7,815 nucleotides of DNA from JBBPZA01 sp038330095 (GTDB taxonomy: Bacteria; Actinomycetota; Thermoleophilia; Solirubrobacterales; Solirubrobacteraceae), in NCBI GenBank assembly GCA_038330095.1, contig JBBQNQ010000107.1, positions 1 through 7,815 of the forward strand. Direction: 5' to 3'. This document shows, piece after piece, positions 6,041-7,815 of this stretch. Numbering within the stretch: the stretch's first letter is position 1; each line of letters starts with the position of its first letter. Under the pieces are notes generated by a model. The model was given only the letters and a program-made list of their open reading frames with translations. It was not told the origin of the DNA and searched no databases. The position numbers and the translations under genes were made by a program.

Positions 6041-7815
6041 TTGAAGAGCGAACTCAAAGACCCACCCTCCCGGCGCGCGTATCGCGCGGTTGCTCCTGCG
6101 CTCCGGCGTCAGCTGCTGGACCGCTCGCGCGACGCGCCCGCCGAGCTTCCCGAGGAGGCACAACCGCGGCGCGAGTTGGCGTTCCGGGCGGCCGGGACCC
6201 GGTCCACGACCGACCTCACGCGCGCGCTCATCGTCCTTGTCACCGACGCCGTCATGCTCGGGGCCGCCACGTGCGTCGTGCTGCTCGCCGCCATGCCCAC
6301 CGCCACCGCCACCGCCGCGGCCTATCCGCCCGTCGTACTGCTGCTGCTCTCGACCACGCGGCGGTATCGCCCTCGCTCGACGCGCCTCCCCGCCGCGGGT
6401 CTCCGCGATGCACTCGCTGCCGCGGCCGTCGGCGCGCTGGTGATAACTGCCGGCGCGACGGCGCTCGGTCGGCCCGACCTCTCGAGCGCCGAGCTGCTTC
6501 GGCTCTGGGCAGCCGCCTCGATCGCCTTGTCCGTCGGGCATGGTGCGGTCGTGATCGCGCTCAGGTCGCTGCGCCGCAGGGGGAGACTGACAAGTCCAAC
6601 CTTGATCGTCGGCGCAGGACGGGTCGGGCATATCGTGGCGCGCCGGCTGCTGGAGCGCCCCGAGCTCGGCTTTCGGCCCGTCGGCTTCCTCGACAAGGAT
6701 CCGCTAGGCCGCCCCGAACGGGCAGTCGACCTGCCCGTGCTGGGCTCCAGCTACGACCTCGAGCGCGTGGTGCGCGAGGAGGGGATCGTGAACGTCGTGA
6801 TCGCCTTCTCCACCGCCCCCAGCCACGTGCTGCTCTCCCTCGCACGGCGCTGCGGCGCGCTTGGAGTCTCCGTATCGGCCATTCCGCGCCTGTTCGAGGT
6901 CGAGGGCGCCCGCTCCGGCAGCATGCGCCTCGGCGGCGTCCCCCTGGTCGAGCTTCCCTTCAACGATCCCGACCGCCTCGCGCTGCGCACCAAGTACGCC
7001 ATCGACCGCGCTGTCGGCGGTCTGGTGTGGCTCGCCCTTCTTCCCCTCCTGGGGACGATCGCGCTCGCCGTCTACGTCGCTATGGGCCGGCCTGTGCTTC
7101 ACCGCCAGGCGCGTGTCGGGCGCAACGGGCGGGTGTTCCAGATGCTGAAGTTCCGCTCCATGACCGGCCGCCCCGAGAGCGACGGCGAGAGCGACGCCGG
7201 ATGGCTCGAAACCGCCCTGGGCGCTGAGGTGACCTCGAGCGGCAAGTCATCCGGCGAGGATCGGACCACCCCCTTCGGCCGCTTTCTGCGGCGGACAAGC
7301 CTGGACGAGCTTCCTCAGTTGTGGAACGTGGTTCGCGGGGACATGTCGCTGATCGGGCCGCGGCCCGAGCGGGTTGACTATGTCGACCGCCTCGCGCCGG
7401 TGGTCTACCGCTATCCCGAGCGACATCGCGTCAAGCCCGGCATCACGGGCTGGGCGCAGGTGAACGGTCTGCGCGGCCAGACCTCGCTGGAGGATCGCAT
7501 CGAATGGGACAACTACTACGTCGAGAACTGGTCCTGGGGTCTCGAGCTCGCGATCCTCGCGCGCACGGTCGCCACCGTCGCACGGGGAAGCACGGAGGAC
7601 CGCGTGAGCGAGGGCAGGACCCACCGGCCGACAAGCCGCCGCGGCCTTCACATGGGCGTGGCCGGCGTGGTGTTGGTTCTCGTGCTGGCGCTCGCGGCTC
7701 TTGCGTCGCCTGCGGTGGCCGCGATCGGCACAGGTGCCCCGTCGGCCGCGGACCAGTACGTCGAGGACATCCCGACTCCCGACGGCAGTCTGCCGATCGT
7801 CCCGGGCCAGCTCGG
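6041..7815 (+). CDS. Polyprenyl-phosphate glycosylphosphotransferase (bacterial sugar transferase), copy B, reading on without stop
   Basis: From TTG 6041 the frame is open for 591 codons to the window edge. Seen: a basic hydrophilic N-tail (1-58), about four membrane spans (59-175), a CoA_binding_3-type Rossmann domain starting TLIVGAGRVGHIVARRL (187-203), a span (326-347), then the catalytic PF02397 domain. That domain shows RQARVGRNG (355-363), KFRSM (370-374), SLDELPQLWNVVRGDMSLIG (420-439), GPRP (439-442) and PGITGWAQVNGLRG (466-479). The role is the same as copy A, transfer of a sugar-1-phosphate to undecaprenyl phosphate. The GWAQVNG form resembles WcaJ/Glc-1-P-type enzymes, but the sugar is not provable. 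The family normally ends shortly after the NWSWGLELAILARTV helix (496-510). Here there is no stop, and the frame enters a signal-peptide-like sequence at residue 522 (7604). The enzyme proper is therefore 6041 to about 7603. Whether the rest is a true fusion, a mutation or an error is open. Confidence 0.85.
   Translation, partial: MKSELKDPPSRRAYRAVAPALRRQLLDRSRDAPAELPEEAQPRRELAFRAAGTRSTTDLTRALIVLVTDAVMLGAATCVVLLAAMPTATATAAAYPPVVLLLLSTTRRYRPRSTRLPAAGLRDALAAAAVGALVITAGATALGRPDLSSAELLRLWAAASIALSVGHGAVVIALRSLRRRGRLTSPTLIVGAGRVGHIVARRLLERPELGFRPVGFLDKDPLGRPERAVDLPVLGSSYDLERVVREEGIVNVVIAFSTAPSHVLLSLARRCGALGVSVSAIPRLFEVEGARSGSMRLGGVPLVELPFNDPDRLALRTKYAIDRAVGGLVWLALLPLLGTIALAVYVAMGRPVLHRQARVGRNGRVFQMLKFRSMTGRPESDGESDAGWLETALGAEVTSSGKSSGEDRTTPFGRFLRRTSLDELPQLWNVVRGDMSLIGPRPERVDYVDRLAPVVYRYPERHRVKPGITGWAQVNGLRGQTSLEDRIEWDNYYVENWSWGLELAILARTVATVARGSTEDRVSEGRTHRPTSRRGLHMGVAGVVLVLVLALAALASPAVAAIGTGAPSAADQYVEDIPTPDGSLPIVPGQL
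7594..7598 (+). promoter_or_regulatory. Strong ribosome binding site GGAGG before GTG 7604
   Basis: A perfect GGAGG core lies five bases before GTG 7604-7606. Being inside the open frame of the glycosylphosphotransferase, it suggests an independent translation start for the secreted protein that follows. Confidence 0.55.
7604..7815 (+). CDS. Putative secreted or surface protein, N-terminal fragment (in frame with copy B)
   Basis: From GTG 7604, 70 codons run to the window edge. They look like a classical Sec signal peptide: a basic n-region (RTHRPTSRRGLH), a hydrophobic core of about 20 residues rich in Val, Leu and Ala, and an AxA-type site (SPAVA before AIGTG). The mature part begins SAADQYVEDIPTPDG. 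A GGAGG five bases upstream supports this start; ATG 7652 is a shorter alternative that would lose the basic n-region. I do not recognise the family, and from memory only (unverified) similar QY-x-E-x-x-P starts occur in small secreted proteins of Thermoleophilia. The segment is in the same frame as the preceding sugar transferase with no stop between. It could therefore instead be a C-terminal membrane anchor and outer segment of a fusion protein. Function unknown. Confidence 0.55.
   Translation, partial: MSEGRTHRPTSRRGLHMGVAGVVLVLVLALAALASPAVAAIGTGAPSAADQYVEDIPTPDGSLPIVPGQL

Noticed and set aside
6271..7227. Plus-strand open frame of 318 codons within copy B
   Set aside because: It is the wrong frame of the glycosylphosphotransferase; the translation is mostly Arg, Ala and Pro without recognisable features.

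Overview
The window looks like a piece of an exopolysaccharide or cell-surface glycan locus from a very GC-rich bacterium, probably an actinobacterium. I lean towards the Thermoleophilia/Solirubrobacterales because of the look of the proteins, but that is inference without a database search. Six gene products are recognisable and a seventh is cut by the right edge. No rRNA, tRNA, CRISPR array, transposase, integrase or phage gene was seen.

Layout, left to right. Positions 1-1448 (minus) encode a multi-pass membrane glycosyltransferase of the ArnT/PMT-like GT39/GT83 type, cut by the left edge. It overlaps by one base the stop of a class I SAM-dependent methyltransferase at 1448-2089 (minus), so the two form a tight operon. 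A short divergent gap (2090-2175) leads to a compact GT4-type cytoplasmic glycosyltransferase on the plus strand (2176-3156). That gene ends convergently on a minus-strand polyprenyl-phosphate glycosylphosphotransferase (about 3153-4706), the two stop codons sharing one CTAG. Upstream of it on the minus strand lies a UDP-glucuronate decarboxylase (UXS, 4860-5810). After a 230-base divergent gap comes a second, diverged glycosylphosphotransferase on the plus strand (6041 onward). Its frame stays open without a stop into a signal-peptide-like segment that runs off the right edge.

How the genes could work together: UXS makes UDP-xylose. The two glycosylphosphotransferases each can start a glycan by placing a sugar-1-phosphate on undecaprenyl phosphate. 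The GT4 enzyme adds a nucleotide-sugar-derived residue on the cytoplasmic face. The GT39-like enzyme would act outside the membrane using a lipid-linked sugar donor, and the methyltransferase could modify a sugar or lipid. The order of steps and the sugars are inference.

The most unusual point is at 7584-7815. The second glycosylphosphotransferase has no stop where its family normally ends, and reads in frame into what looks like an independent secreted-protein start with a strong ribosome binding site. This may be a real fusion, a recent mutation or a one-base sequence error. I do not see an evident undescribed defence or mobile system here.
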